Assembly (NCBI GenBank): GCA_900544515.1
Contig: UQVI01000103.1
Location: 1 to 6,428, forward strand
Direction: 5' to 3'
From: an uncultured Oscillospiraceae bacterium
GTDB taxonomy: Bacteria > Bacillota > Clostridia > Oscillospirales > Acutalibacteraceae
Length of the DNA: 6,428 nt
Within the stretch, counting starts at the first letter, position 1; the number at the start of each line of letters is the position of its first letter. The notes below the pieces were generated by a model. The model saw nothing but the letters and a program-made list of their open reading frames with translations. It searched no databases and had not been told where the DNA came from. Positions 1 to 6,428 of this stretch are shown here, piece by piece. Made by a program: the position numbers and the translations under genes.

Positions 1-46
1 AGATTCGCCTTAGTCTCGTGGGCTCGGAGATGTGTATAAGAGACAG
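1..46 (+). other. Nextera i7/read-2 sequencing adapter (artefact)
   Basis: Synthetic sequence, not genome. Bases 1-4 (AGAT) match the end of the Illumina P7 primer. Bases 5-12 (TCGCCTTA) match the primer form of Nextera index N701. Bases 13-46 match the Nextera read-2 transposase adapter, whose last 19 bases (28-46) are the Tn5 mosaic end AGATGTGTATAAGAGACAG. The most likely cause is untrimmed read-through from short library fragments that was assembled into the contig end. Genomic sequence starts at about 47. Confidence 0.98.
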
Positions 47-149
47 CGGTGAAGCAGAAAGTAATTCTTCTGTTTGGTGGACTATCCATCAATATTAGGA
101 ACAAATTTGATTAGCTCTAATATTCCCGACAACAAAAAAGGAGATTAAG
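47..149 (+). promoter_or_regulatory. 5' leader of the G5/3D gene, with weak inverted repeats
   Basis: AT-rich leader cut off on the left by the adapter. A clear ribosome binding site (AAAGGAG, 137-143) lies six bases before the ATG at 150. Three possible hairpins can be seen: CAGAA/TTCTG (55-59 with 68-72), GGTGGA/TCCATC (76-81 with 85-90, one G-U pair), and an 8-bp arm pair AATATTAG/CTAATATT (91-98 with 117-124). I could not assign a known riboswitch or a convincing -35/-10 pair. The promoter may lie outside the window. The hairpins are short enough to be chance in AT-rich DNA. Confidence 0.3.
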
Positions 150-1403
150 ATGATTAACCAATCAAACGCGAAGGGTCTGAAAGGCATAAGCCGTGCAGTC
201 CTGATAGCAGTAATTACTTTTATTCTCTCAATCGCAATCTTTGCATCCACTGCTCTTGCAGGACTTGCAGCACAGTACAATGTAGAGATTGTTATTGACA
301 GCAATGATGCCATAGTAATTACGACCAATGAAACGGAACCAATCGAAATCCTGGCACAAGCAAACATCACCCTTGCAGACAGTGACAAGCTGGACATCAG
401 CAATTTCACTTCAGGCGAGGGCGGAACAATTAAAATTGACAAGGCGAACAGCATCAACATTGAATTTGACAAGGTAATCAATACCTATACGCTTTACGAG
501 GATACTGTAGGCGAAGCCCTTGAGAGTCTTGGAATTAAAATTGCTCCTAATGATAAAATCAACTATGAGCTTACCGCTCCTGTACAGGATGGTATGGTAA
601 TTACCATCAGCTCATCAAAATCCGTAACCCTTAGGGCTGACGGAAAAACAGCAAAATATGCAATCCATCAGGGCACAGTTGCTGACCTGCTTTCCCTTGC
701 ACAGATAGAGCTTGGCAAGGACGACTACACAAAGCCGTCACTTGACACAGAGCTTAAGGCAAATATGGCAGTAACTGTTTACCGAGTAGAATATAAAACG
801 GTTACAGAAAAGGAAGCTGTTGCATTTAAAACCACTATTCAAAAGGATTCCTCAATGAGCGAAGGCACACAGAAGGTTGTTTCTGATGGTGTTAAAGGTG
901 AAGATGAGGTAACCTATGAGGTTAAATATGTAAACGGCAAGGAAAACAGTAAGAAAGAAACCGAACGCAAACGCACATCAGAGCCTGTTAACCAAATTGT
1001 TAAGCAGGGCACAAAAAAGGTTGTAGCAACAACCACAACACCAGCTGAAGTAAAATCAAATGGTGTAACATCAAAAAACGGTTATACCGTAGGACAGAAA
1101 ATCACAGGAAGATACACACATTACTGTGCCTGTGCAACCTGCAACGGCAATTCAAGAGGTATCACCTCCAGCGGTAAGAAAATCACAAACGGTATGGCTG
1201 ATCCGTACTATGTTGCCTGCAATTGGCTGCCGCTCGGCTCCGTAATCAAGGTTGACGGACAGAATTATACCGTTGTTGACAGAGGCGGTTCAGGTCTTTC
1301 AACAGTCGGCAGAATTGACATCTTCACACCGGAGGGTCACGCAGCCTGCTACAGATATGGTACAGGCAGCTGCTCAATTGAGATAGTACGACTCGGCTGG
1401 TAA
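150..1403 (+). CDS. YabE-like DUF348/G5/3D-domain cell-wall protein
   Basis: A predicted exported protein of 417 residues, probably acting on peptidoglycan outside the membrane. A basic N-terminus and a hydrophobic segment (about 16-34) end in an ALA/G site near residue 37, so it is either a cleaved signal peptide or an anchor. Ubiquitin-like DUF348 repeats follow (about 44-88, 101-155 and 156-210; the first is the least regular), then a G5 domain (about 211-290), a Thr/Lys-rich linker and a C-terminal 3D domain (about 318-416). The three aspartates that name the 3D fold appear as ADP (D351), VDRGG (D377) and RIDIF (D390), as in the MltA/YabE group linked to lytic transglycosylase or resuscitation-promoting-factor-like activity. 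Six cysteines cluster in the 3D region (326, 328, 331, 357, 400, 408). The start is supported by AAAGGAG six bases upstream. The gene is monocistronic as seen, with its own terminator. Domain identity is firm; enzymatic activity is inferred from the family. Confidence 0.93.
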   Translation: MINQSNAKGLKGISRAVLIAVITFILSIAIFASTALAGLAAQYNVEIVIDSNDAIVITTNETEPIEILAQANITLADSDKLDISNFTSGEGGTIKIDKANSINIEFDKVINTYTLYEDTVGEALESLGIKIAPNDKINYELTAPVQDGMVITISSSKSVTLRADGKTAKYAIHQGTVADLLSLAQIELGKDDYTKPSLDTELKANMAVTVYRVEYKTVTEKEAVAFKTTIQKDSSMSEGTQKVVSDGVKGEDEVTYEVKYVNGKENSKKETERKRTSEPVNQIVKQGTKKVVATTTTPAEVKSNGVTSKNGYTVGQKITGRYTHYCACATCNGNSRGITSSGKKITNGMADPYYVACNWLPLGSVIKVDGQNYTVVDRGGSGLSTVGRIDIFTPEGHAACYRYGTGSCSIEIVRLGW

Positions 1404-1423
1404 AATAAGAATATAAATGATAT

Positions 1424-1458
1424 AAAAGCCATTGATTATGATTAATCAATGGCTTTTT
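1424..1458 (+). terminator. Rho-independent terminator of the G5/3D gene
   Basis: A perfect 15-bp stem (1424-1438 with 1443-1457) around a four-base TGAT loop. The T-run 1454-1458 partly forms the descending arm. It begins 20 bases after the stop codon at 1401-1403 and separates this gene from the glyS transcript. The AAAA opposite the T-run could give weak termination on the other strand, but no gene converges here. Confidence 0.92.
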
Positions 1459-1459
1459 G

Positions 1460-1488
1460 TTGACTTATGGGCAGAAACATAGTAAAAT
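1460..1488 (+). promoter_or_regulatory. Sigma-A-type promoter of the glyS operon
   Basis: TTGACT (1460-1465; 5 of 6 to TTGACA) and TAAAAT (1483-1488; 5 of 6 to TATAAT) are separated by exactly 17 bases. The -35 box starts two bases after the upstream terminator's T-run. The expected start of transcription is about 1494-1496, giving a leader of only about 32-34 bases, which is too short for a T-box or other long riboswitch. This is a sequence-pattern call; no transcript data are available. Confidence 0.82.
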
Positions 1489-1527
1489 GATAAACGTAAA
1501 AAAGCATTCTATTGGAGGTTTAATCAT

Positions 1528-2907
1528 ATGCTTAACACAGAGAAATCAATGGAAAAAGTAGTAGCACTTTGCAAGGGCAGAGGTTTTATTTTTCCGGGAA
1601 GTGATATTTACGGTGGTCTGGCAAACACATGGGACTACGGTCCTTTAGGCACAAGACTTAAGAACAATGTAAAGGACACCTGGAGAAAAAGATTTATTCA
1701 GGAGAGAAAGAACAGCTATGAGGTTGATGCGGACATCCTTATGCACCCAAGAGTATGGGAGGCAAGCGGTCACGTTTCATCCTTCTCTGATCCACTTCTT
1801 GACTGCAAGGAATGTAAAATGCGTCACAGAGCAGACAACTTAATTGATGATTTCAACCCTGATGCACATGCAGACGGTATGACTAAGGAAGAGATGTTCC
1901 AGTATATCAAGGATAACAGCATCCCTTGTCCGAACTGCGGCAAGCACAACTTTACCGACATTAGAGAATTCAACCTTATGTTCCAGACCTTCAGAGGCGT
2001 TACAAACGACAGCAAGAGCGTCATTTATCTCCGTCCTGAAAATGCACAGGGTGAGTATGTAAACTACGTTAACGTTCAGCGTACTATGCGCGTTAAGCTT
2101 CCGTTCTCAATCGGTCAGATTGGTAAGGCTTTCAGAAACGAGATTACACCGGGTAACTTCACCTTCAGAACAATTGAGTTTGAGCAGATGGAATTCCAGA
2201 CATTCTGCAAAGAGGGCACAGACACCGAGCTTTATGATTATTTCAAGGAATACGGTAAAAAATATTTTGAGGACTTAGGTATTCCTGCTGATCATCTCCG
2301 TTTCCACGATCACGAAAAGCTTGCACATTATGCTAAAGCAGCATGTGACATTGAGTTCCTCTTCCCATTCGGCTGGGGCGAAATCAACGGCACACACAAC
2401 AGAACGGACTTTGACCTCACAAGACATCAGGAATACAGCGGTCAGAAGATGGAATATCTTGACCCTGTAACAAATGAAAGATATATTCCTTATATCATTG
2501 AATCCACATATGGTCTTGACAGAACGGTTCTCGCTCTTCTTTGCGAAGCATATGATGAAGAGGTTATCGACGCTGAAAAGAATGACACAAGAGTTGTTCT
2601 TCATCTCAGTCCTGCAGTTGCACCTTACAAAGCTGCTGTATTGCCTCTTTCCAAAAAGCTTTCAGACAAGGCTTGGGAAATCTGCGACAACCTCAGCAAG
2701 TCCTTTATGTGTGACTTTGACGAAACAGGCTCAATTGGTAAAAGATACCGCCGTGAGGATGAAATCGGTACACCTTACTGCATCACCTATGACTTTGAGT
2801 CAGAGGAGGACGGCTGCGTAACCGTACGTGACCGTGACACTATGGAGCAGGTAAGAATTCCAATTACAGAGCTTGAAGCATTTATTAAAGAAAAAATTAA
2901 TTTCTAA
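1528..2907 (+). CDS. glyS: Glycine--tRNA ligase, dimeric class II type
   Basis: Cytoplasmic enzyme (EC 6.1.1.14) that charges tRNA-Gly with glycine using ATP. The 459 residues fit the single-chain alpha2 form found in many Gram-positive bacteria, archaea and eukaryotes, not the split alpha2beta2 glyQ/glyS form. Visible landmarks are the N-terminal GFIFPGSDIYGG...WDYGPLG block (19-41), the motif 1 region VWEASGHVSSFSDPL (76-90), two CxxC pairs (C93/C96 and C134/C137) that may bind zinc, motif 2 FRNEITPGNFTFRTIEFEQ (202-220) and motif 3 YGLDRTVLALL (328-338). The anticodon-binding domain covers about 355-455. The start at 1528 has GGAGG at 1514-1518, nine bases upstream; the in-frame Met8 lacks such a site. 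It is first in a likely two-gene operon with the DUF975 gene. No truncation or frameshift is visible. Confidence 0.98.
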   Translation: MLNTEKSMEKVVALCKGRGFIFPGSDIYGGLANTWDYGPLGTRLKNNVKDTWRKRFIQERKNSYEVDADILMHPRVWEASGHVSSFSDPLLDCKECKMRHRADNLIDDFNPDAHADGMTKEEMFQYIKDNSIPCPNCGKHNFTDIREFNLMFQTFRGVTNDSKSVIYLRPENAQGEYVNYVNVQRTMRVKLPFSIGQIGKAFRNEITPGNFTFRTIEFEQMEFQTFCKEGTDTELYDYFKEYGKKYFEDLGIPADHLRFHDHEKLAHYAKAACDIEFLFPFGWGEINGTHNRTDFDLTRHQEYSGQKMEYLDPVTNERYIPYIIESTYGLDRTVLALLCEAYDEEVIDAEKNDTRVVLHLSPAVAPYKAAVLPLSKKLSDKAWEICDNLSKSFMCDFDETGSIGKRYRREDEIGTPYCITYDFESEEDGCVTVRDRDTMEQVRIPITELEAFIKEKINF

Positions 2908-2936
2908 CTGATTTACGATGAAAAGAGAGTGCGATT

Positions 2937-4310
2937 ATGAACAAAATTAACAGATCACTTGTTAAATCACAAGCACGTCAAATCATTAAGGGTAAAGTAT
3001 TTTACCTGTTTCTCATCACATTTATTGTCTCAATTCTTACAGGAGGAATCACATCTGTATTCAATGTTTCAGACAGCTTTGATAATCTGTTTGATGATGT
3101 GGATAAGTATTACAATGATGATTTCTTCTCAGATGACCATAATTATGTTTTTGATGATTTCTACGATGATAACAACAATCCTATAGAGGGTTTTGATTAT
3201 GACAAGGCAGGCAATCTTGATTTAAAGGTATCAAAGCCGACAGAAGAAATCACACAGCAAACAGCATCAGTACCTGTGCTTGCCGGTTTCGGTGTTCTTG
3301 TATCAGGTATTATATCAATTGTTTTTGCTCCGCTGCTTGTTACACTTTCAGGTATGTATGTTTCTCTCATCAAGCGTAATGCAAACGCACGCTTTGATTT
3401 GGGCAAGGAGCTCAGCGGCGTTTTCAAAAACTCTTTTAACGATACTTATCTGAATAAGCTTGTTGTTCAGATTTTAATTGAATTGATAACATTGGCACTT
3501 TGTATGCTGCTCATTGTACCAGGAATTATATTCCACTACAGCTCATATTTTTCACTTCAGATTATGAATGAGTATCCTAACTTAAAGCCGACAGAAGCAA
3601 TCAAGCTTTCCAAAAAGATTGTTAAGGGCAACCGCTGGGAGCTGTTTGTATATAACCTCAGCTTCATTCCTTGGTATCTTTTGACAATGATAACATTCGG
3701 CTTTGCGTCAATATATGTAATGCCTTACATTATGACAAGTGATGCTCTTTATTACGAGAATTTCCGTTTAAGAGCATTGGCAGACGGCAGAATTACTGAG
3801 GATGATTTCCTGTCTGATGAAGAACGTATTATGAAATATAACAACGTTAACTTCAACAACGGATATCAGCAGAATCCATATTACAATCCAAATGCAGGCT
3901 TTGAACAGAATGCAGGATATCAGCCGTATCAGGCACCTGCACAGACATTTGTAAACAACAACGGTACTTTCTATTCGCCTGATTTCAGTCCGATTGATCC
4001 GTTCAATCCGTTTGCAAATCCGATGCAGGCACCGCCATATCAGCAGTCTCAGGACAATGGATATTATACTCCACCGCAGCAGCCAACAGGCAATCCATAT
4101 TATAATCCTGCACCAAATGCTGAGCAGCCAAATCATAATCAGTATTACAACAATCAGCCAAACGCTGCTGAACAGCAGACAAATTATGAGCAGCCGACTG
4201 AACCGCAGCAACAGGATAATCCGACCGCGCCAAGCTACTATAACCCTCCTCAGGAGAGCGAAAGCTACAATGATGCGGACAACGGCAATCGTGATGAAAA
4301 TGATGAATAA
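2937..4310 (+). CDS. DUF975-family membrane protein with Asp-rich loop and N/Q/P/Y-rich tail
   Basis: An integral membrane protein of 457 residues and unknown function. A basic start is followed by a first membrane segment (about 21-41). Hydrophobic stretches at about 111-145, 174-200 and 236-267 probably make four or five more. The block from VPGIIFHYSS (194-203) through AIKLSKKIVKGNRWELF (221-237) to SFIPWYLL and VMPYIMTSDALYYENF (261-276) matches the DUF975 pattern. Two parts are unusual: residues 44-90, between the first two membrane segments, carry about 15 aspartates; and residues 301-457 form a low-complexity tail rich in Asn, Gln, Pro and Tyr with recurring YYNP-like units. By the positive-inside rule the acidic loop should be extracellular and the tail probably cytoplasmic, but this is inference. 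The ribosome binding site is weak (AGAGAG, 2924-2929, seven bases before ATG). The gene lies 29 bases after glyS with no terminator between, so it is probably cotranscribed. Family assignment is good; function is unknown. Confidence 0.87.
   Translation: MNKINRSLVKSQARQIIKGKVFYLFLITFIVSILTGGITSVFNVSDSFDNLFDDVDKYYNDDFFSDDHNYVFDDFYDDNNNPIEGFDYDKAGNLDLKVSKPTEEITQQTASVPVLAGFGVLVSGIISIVFAPLLVTLSGMYVSLIKRNANARFDLGKELSGVFKNSFNDTYLNKLVVQILIELITLALCMLLIVPGIIFHYSSYFSLQIMNEYPNLKPTEAIKLSKKIVKGNRWELFVYNLSFIPWYLLTMITFGFASIYVMPYIMTSDALYYENFRLRALADGRITEDDFLSDEERIMKYNNVNFNNGYQQNPYYNPNAGFEQNAGYQPYQAPAQTFVNNNGTFYSPDFSPIDPFNPFANPMQAPPYQQSQDNGYYTPPQQPTGNPYYNPAPNAEQPNHNQYYNNQPNAAEQQTNYEQPTEPQQQDNPTAPSYYNPPQESESYNDADNGNRDENDE
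3861..4252 (+). repeat. Degenerate repeats encoding the N/Q/P/Y-rich tail
   Basis: Imperfect DNA repeats lie inside the tail of the DUF975 gene. Bases 3873-3891 and 4092-4110 agree at 16 of 19 positions and both encode NPYYNP. GGATATCAGC occurs identically at 3861-3870 and 3915-3924. Related units encode GYYTPPQQP, NQYYNNQP and SYYNPP. The units are irregular in length and spacing, so this looks like a low-complexity coding tract that grew by slippage or small duplications, not a tandem array or CRISPR. Confidence 0.6.
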
Positions 4311-4311
4311 C

Positions 4312-4354
4312 AAAGAAAAAGAGGTATGAGCAAAGCTCATACCTCTTTTTCTTT
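4312..4354. terminator. Bidirectional intrinsic terminator between convergent genes
   Basis: A perfect 20-bp stem (4312-4331 with 4335-4354) with a three-base AAA loop. The top strand ends in a T-rich run after CCTC, and the bottom strand reads the same way because the opposite arm is A-rich (AAAGAAAAAG). It can therefore stop both the glyS-DUF975 transcript and the convergent GH95 transcript. It starts two bases after the DUF975 stop codon, and its right arm shares two bases (4353-4354) with the GH95 stop codon. Confidence 0.95.
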
Positions 4355-6393
4355 AACCATTTACTTTTTTACCATTTTTAAAGGAATATGAAATTTCTTT
4401 TCCGCCATAATTCTTCAAACCTTTTATTTTACCTGACCAATCTTTTGGCAGTGCTTCATTCTTAAGCATCTCGGCAATACCTGCTGTCACACCAAAATTA
4501 CCGTCAATCTGGAATGGCGGATGTGCGTCAAACAGATTCGGATAAGAGCCGCCGCCATTATGAAGCTTAATAACAGGACTGATATATGTAAGCTGCTGTT
4601 TAATAAGTCTCAACGCATTTTCACCATTTCTGATCCTTGCCCAAAGGCAGACCTTCCAGCCGAGTGACCAGCCTGTACCACCGAAGCCACGTACTTCAAG
4701 AGATTTCTCAGCAGCTTTATTAAGCTCCTCACTTTGAATAAATCTGGATGGATAAATACAATACAGATGACTTACGTGCCTGTGGTGAATTTCAGTCTCC
4801 TCAAACTCCTCTGCCCATTCAGGTATTCTTCCGTCGGATGCAACCTTTACCTGCTCAATACACGGTGCCTCAAATCCAAGCTCCCTGCAATTGGCAAAGA
4901 AATCGTAAAGTATCTCTCTATCCATTGAAGGCATATACGTTGGAGCAAGTGCAAATCCGTTATCCCTATAATTATTCTCAGGACTGATTGACGGACAGGT
5001 AACAAGATTGCCGTCCTTTTCAACAAGGAAGTCCTTGAAAAATGCAAGACATCCTTCAAAAAGAGGAATAAGCTCAGACCTATAATCCTCATCATTTGTA
5101 TAAAGATAATGCTCATAAAGCTGGTTAAGCAGCCATACTGCACTCATATTCCAACATGCATACTGAACCGCATCACCATCACCATTAGGATAGCCTGCAG
5201 GATATGTCGCTCCCCATATATCGCTGTTATGATGTGCACAGAAGCCTGAACAATCATAATAATCCTTCGCCGTAACAGTACCATTTATACTTAGTTTTTT
5301 GACAAACTCAGTCAGTGGTTCAAAGCATTCAGAAAGATTTGCTATATCAGTACACCAGTAATTCATCTGGGTATTAATATTTGTTGTATAACTTGAAGAC
5401 CACGGTGCCCTCAGCTTGGTATTCCATATTCCCTGAAGAGTCATCGCATTTGTGCCTTTTCTTGAGGCTGATATTGTAAGATATCTTCCATACTGGAATA
5501 ACAATGCAATAAGAGCATTATCATCATTATGCTTTTTCATACGCTTGATGCGTTTATCCGTTGTCAGATCATCACGTGATCCATCAAGCTTAAACTCTAC
5601 ACGGTTGAACAGGGATGAAAAATCCGACTTATGCTCAGATAAAAGAACATTATATGATTTTATATTATCAAAATATGCGAATGCTCTCTTCTCTGCATCT
5701 GCATCCGGCATGGACTGAAAATCCACAAACGACGTTGCAAGCGATACCAAAAGTGTAGTATCTTTCTGATTTCGCACTTCAATACAATCACCTGAAAATA
5801 CTGCATTTCCAAGCACTTTAACTGCACCGCAGAACTTCATTCCCCTGTCGCCCTGTACAACCGTTTCGCCGCTGTTATAATACGGAGGCATACACACCTC
5901 AGGAGCCTGACCGTTGATGACCAAACTATCCTCTATCGTTTTACAATTGTGTTTGAGCTGGCTGTCAAAGCTGACCTTAAAACTGACGCCAGACTCACTA
6001 TGAACATTTATCACCATTAACTGTGCAGGATGTGATACAAAAACAGTTTCCTTGAAGTCCTGAGATTCAACCATAGCTACGCCTGTGGAAATATCAAGGC
6101 TTCTTTTATAGTTTCTCCTTGACACACCGGAATACTTTATAATCAAATCACCAAAAGGAAGATATGCCTCAGACCAGTGACCATGCATATCTTTATTCAA
6201 AATATCCTTTGTTCTCTTATAATCCTTTTCAAATATAGCTTTTCTTACATCATCAAGATACTTATGTGCATCCTTTTTATTCAAGTCCTTAGGATAACCT
6301 GACCAAAGACTGTCCTCGTTTAATGCAATCCTCTCCTTCTTAAGATTGCCGAACACGAGTCCGCCTATACGGCCATTACCCACAGGTAAAGAC
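4353..6393 (-). CDS. GH95-family alpha-L-fucosidase-type glycoside hydrolase, 5'-truncated
   Basis: Partial gene with about 679 genuine residues; the 5' end is lost at the adapter junction. An open frame continues to an ATG at 6410, but that start and the residues MCIRDR come from adapter, so numbering here counts that false Met as 1. GH95 enzymes are inverting hydrolases that remove alpha-1,2-linked L-fucose, or in some members L-galactose, from glycans. Visible landmarks are LPVGNGRIGG (8-17), LNEDSLWSG (30-38), LQGIWN (325-330), TTNINTQMNYW (342-352), SPENN (476-480), VSHLYCIYP (546-554) and HPPFQIDGNFG (630-640). Asn344/Asn346, Glu478 and Asp636 match the catalytic set known from Bifidobacterium bifidum AfcA (N421/N423, E566, D766), so activity is plausible. 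The C-terminus looks shortened after AEML (646-649). Perhaps 10-45 N-terminal residues are missing, so secretion cannot be judged. The promoter is outside the window. The exact sugar specificity is not visible. Confidence 0.93.
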
Positions 6394-6428
6394 CTGTCTC
6401 TTATACACATCTGACGCTGCCGACGACT
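6394..6428 (-). other. Nextera read-1 sequencing adapter, reverse complement (artefact)
   Basis: Synthetic sequence. Bases 6394-6412 are the reverse complement of the Tn5 mosaic end and 6413-6426 are GACGCTGCCGACGA, the reverse complement of the Nextera read-1 adapter stem. The last two bases (CT) would be the start of the i5 index. On the minus strand the mosaic end supplies ATG TGT ATA AGA GAC AG, which translates as the well-known contaminant peptide MCIRD plus a hybrid Arg codon. Confidence 0.98.

Noticed and set aside
28..46. 19-base Tn5 mosaic end as evidence of a natural transposon
   Set aside because: It is joined to Illumina read adapters and an index, with a matching mosaic end plus read-1 adapter at the other end. 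This is library chemistry, not an insertion sequence.
95..123. TTAGGA (95-100) and TAATAT (118-123), spaced 17 bases, as a promoter for the G5/3D gene
   Set aside because: Only 3 of 6 and 4 of 6 consensus matches in an AT-rich stretch; not distinguishable from chance.
47..149. A c-di-AMP (ydaO-type) riboswitch before the cell-wall gene
   Set aside because: Such riboswitches are common upstream of wall-hydrolase genes, but only 103 genomic bases are present and I could not match the conserved ydaO motifs. The hairpins seen are short and generic.
95..481. 128-codon minus-strand frame opposite the start of the G5/3D gene
   Set aside because: Overlaps a well-supported gene with recognised domains and a strong ribosome binding site, and it has no family features of its own.
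4003..4233. 76-codon minus-strand frame within the same repeat tract
   Set aside because: Shadow of the low-complexity coding tract; no ribosome binding site or recognisable domain.
3861..4252. CRISPR-like array in the repeated tract
   Set aside because: Repeats are degenerate, irregularly spaced and in frame with a continuous protein.
3768..4340. 190-codon open frame on the minus strand opposite the DUF975 tail
   Set aside because: Its Ile/Leu/Arg-dominated composition is what the reverse strand of N/Q/Y-rich codons yields. It has no ribosome binding site and would run through the terminator hairpin.
1..6428. A novel defence, mobile or RNA-guided system
   Set aside because: All sizeable frames are explained by four ordinary chromosomal families. 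There is no nuclease, integrase, reverse transcriptase, tRNA gene or structured non-coding gap above about 125 bases.

Overview
The window looks like a short metagenome or draft-genome contig from a low-to-moderate GC Gram-positive bacterium. The likeliest source is a gut Clostridia of the Oscillospiraceae/Ruminococcus type. The evidence is a YabE-like DUF348-G5-3D cell-wall protein, a dimeric (alpha2) glycyl-tRNA synthetase, a DUF975 membrane protein, a GH95 fucosidase, strong AGGAGG-type ribosome binding sites and U-rich intrinsic terminators. The family-level placement is inference.

The first 46 and last 35 bases are not biological. They are Illumina Nextera (Tn5 tagmentation) adapter: on the left the end of P7, an 8-base i7 index and the read-2 adapter, and on the right the reverse complement of the read-1 adapter. 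The genomic insert is therefore about 47-6393. The right adapter supplies a false start codon and the false N-terminus MCIRDR to the last gene, which is really 5'-truncated.

Layout of the insert: (1) 47-149, a short AT-rich leader; (2) 150-1403 (+), a secreted or anchored DUF348/G5/3D peptidoglycan-remodelling protein, ended by a perfect 15-bp hairpin terminator; (3) a consensus-like sigma-A promoter almost touching that terminator, driving glyS (1528-2907, +) and, 29 bases later with no terminator between, a DUF975 membrane protein with an aspartate-rich loop and a long N/Q/P/Y-rich tail (2937-4310, +); (4) a perfect 20-bp hairpin shared as a bidirectional terminator; (5) a convergent GH95 alpha-L-fucosidase-type gene (4353-6393, -) missing its 5' end.

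The genes cover separate jobs: wall remodelling, tRNA charging, an unknown membrane function and fucoside breakdown. Only glyS and the DUF975 gene look like an operon. I see no new defence, mobile or RNA-guided system. The points most worth a second look are the adapter chimera, the shortened GH95 C-terminus, the unusual DUF975 architecture and the absence of a T-box before glyS.
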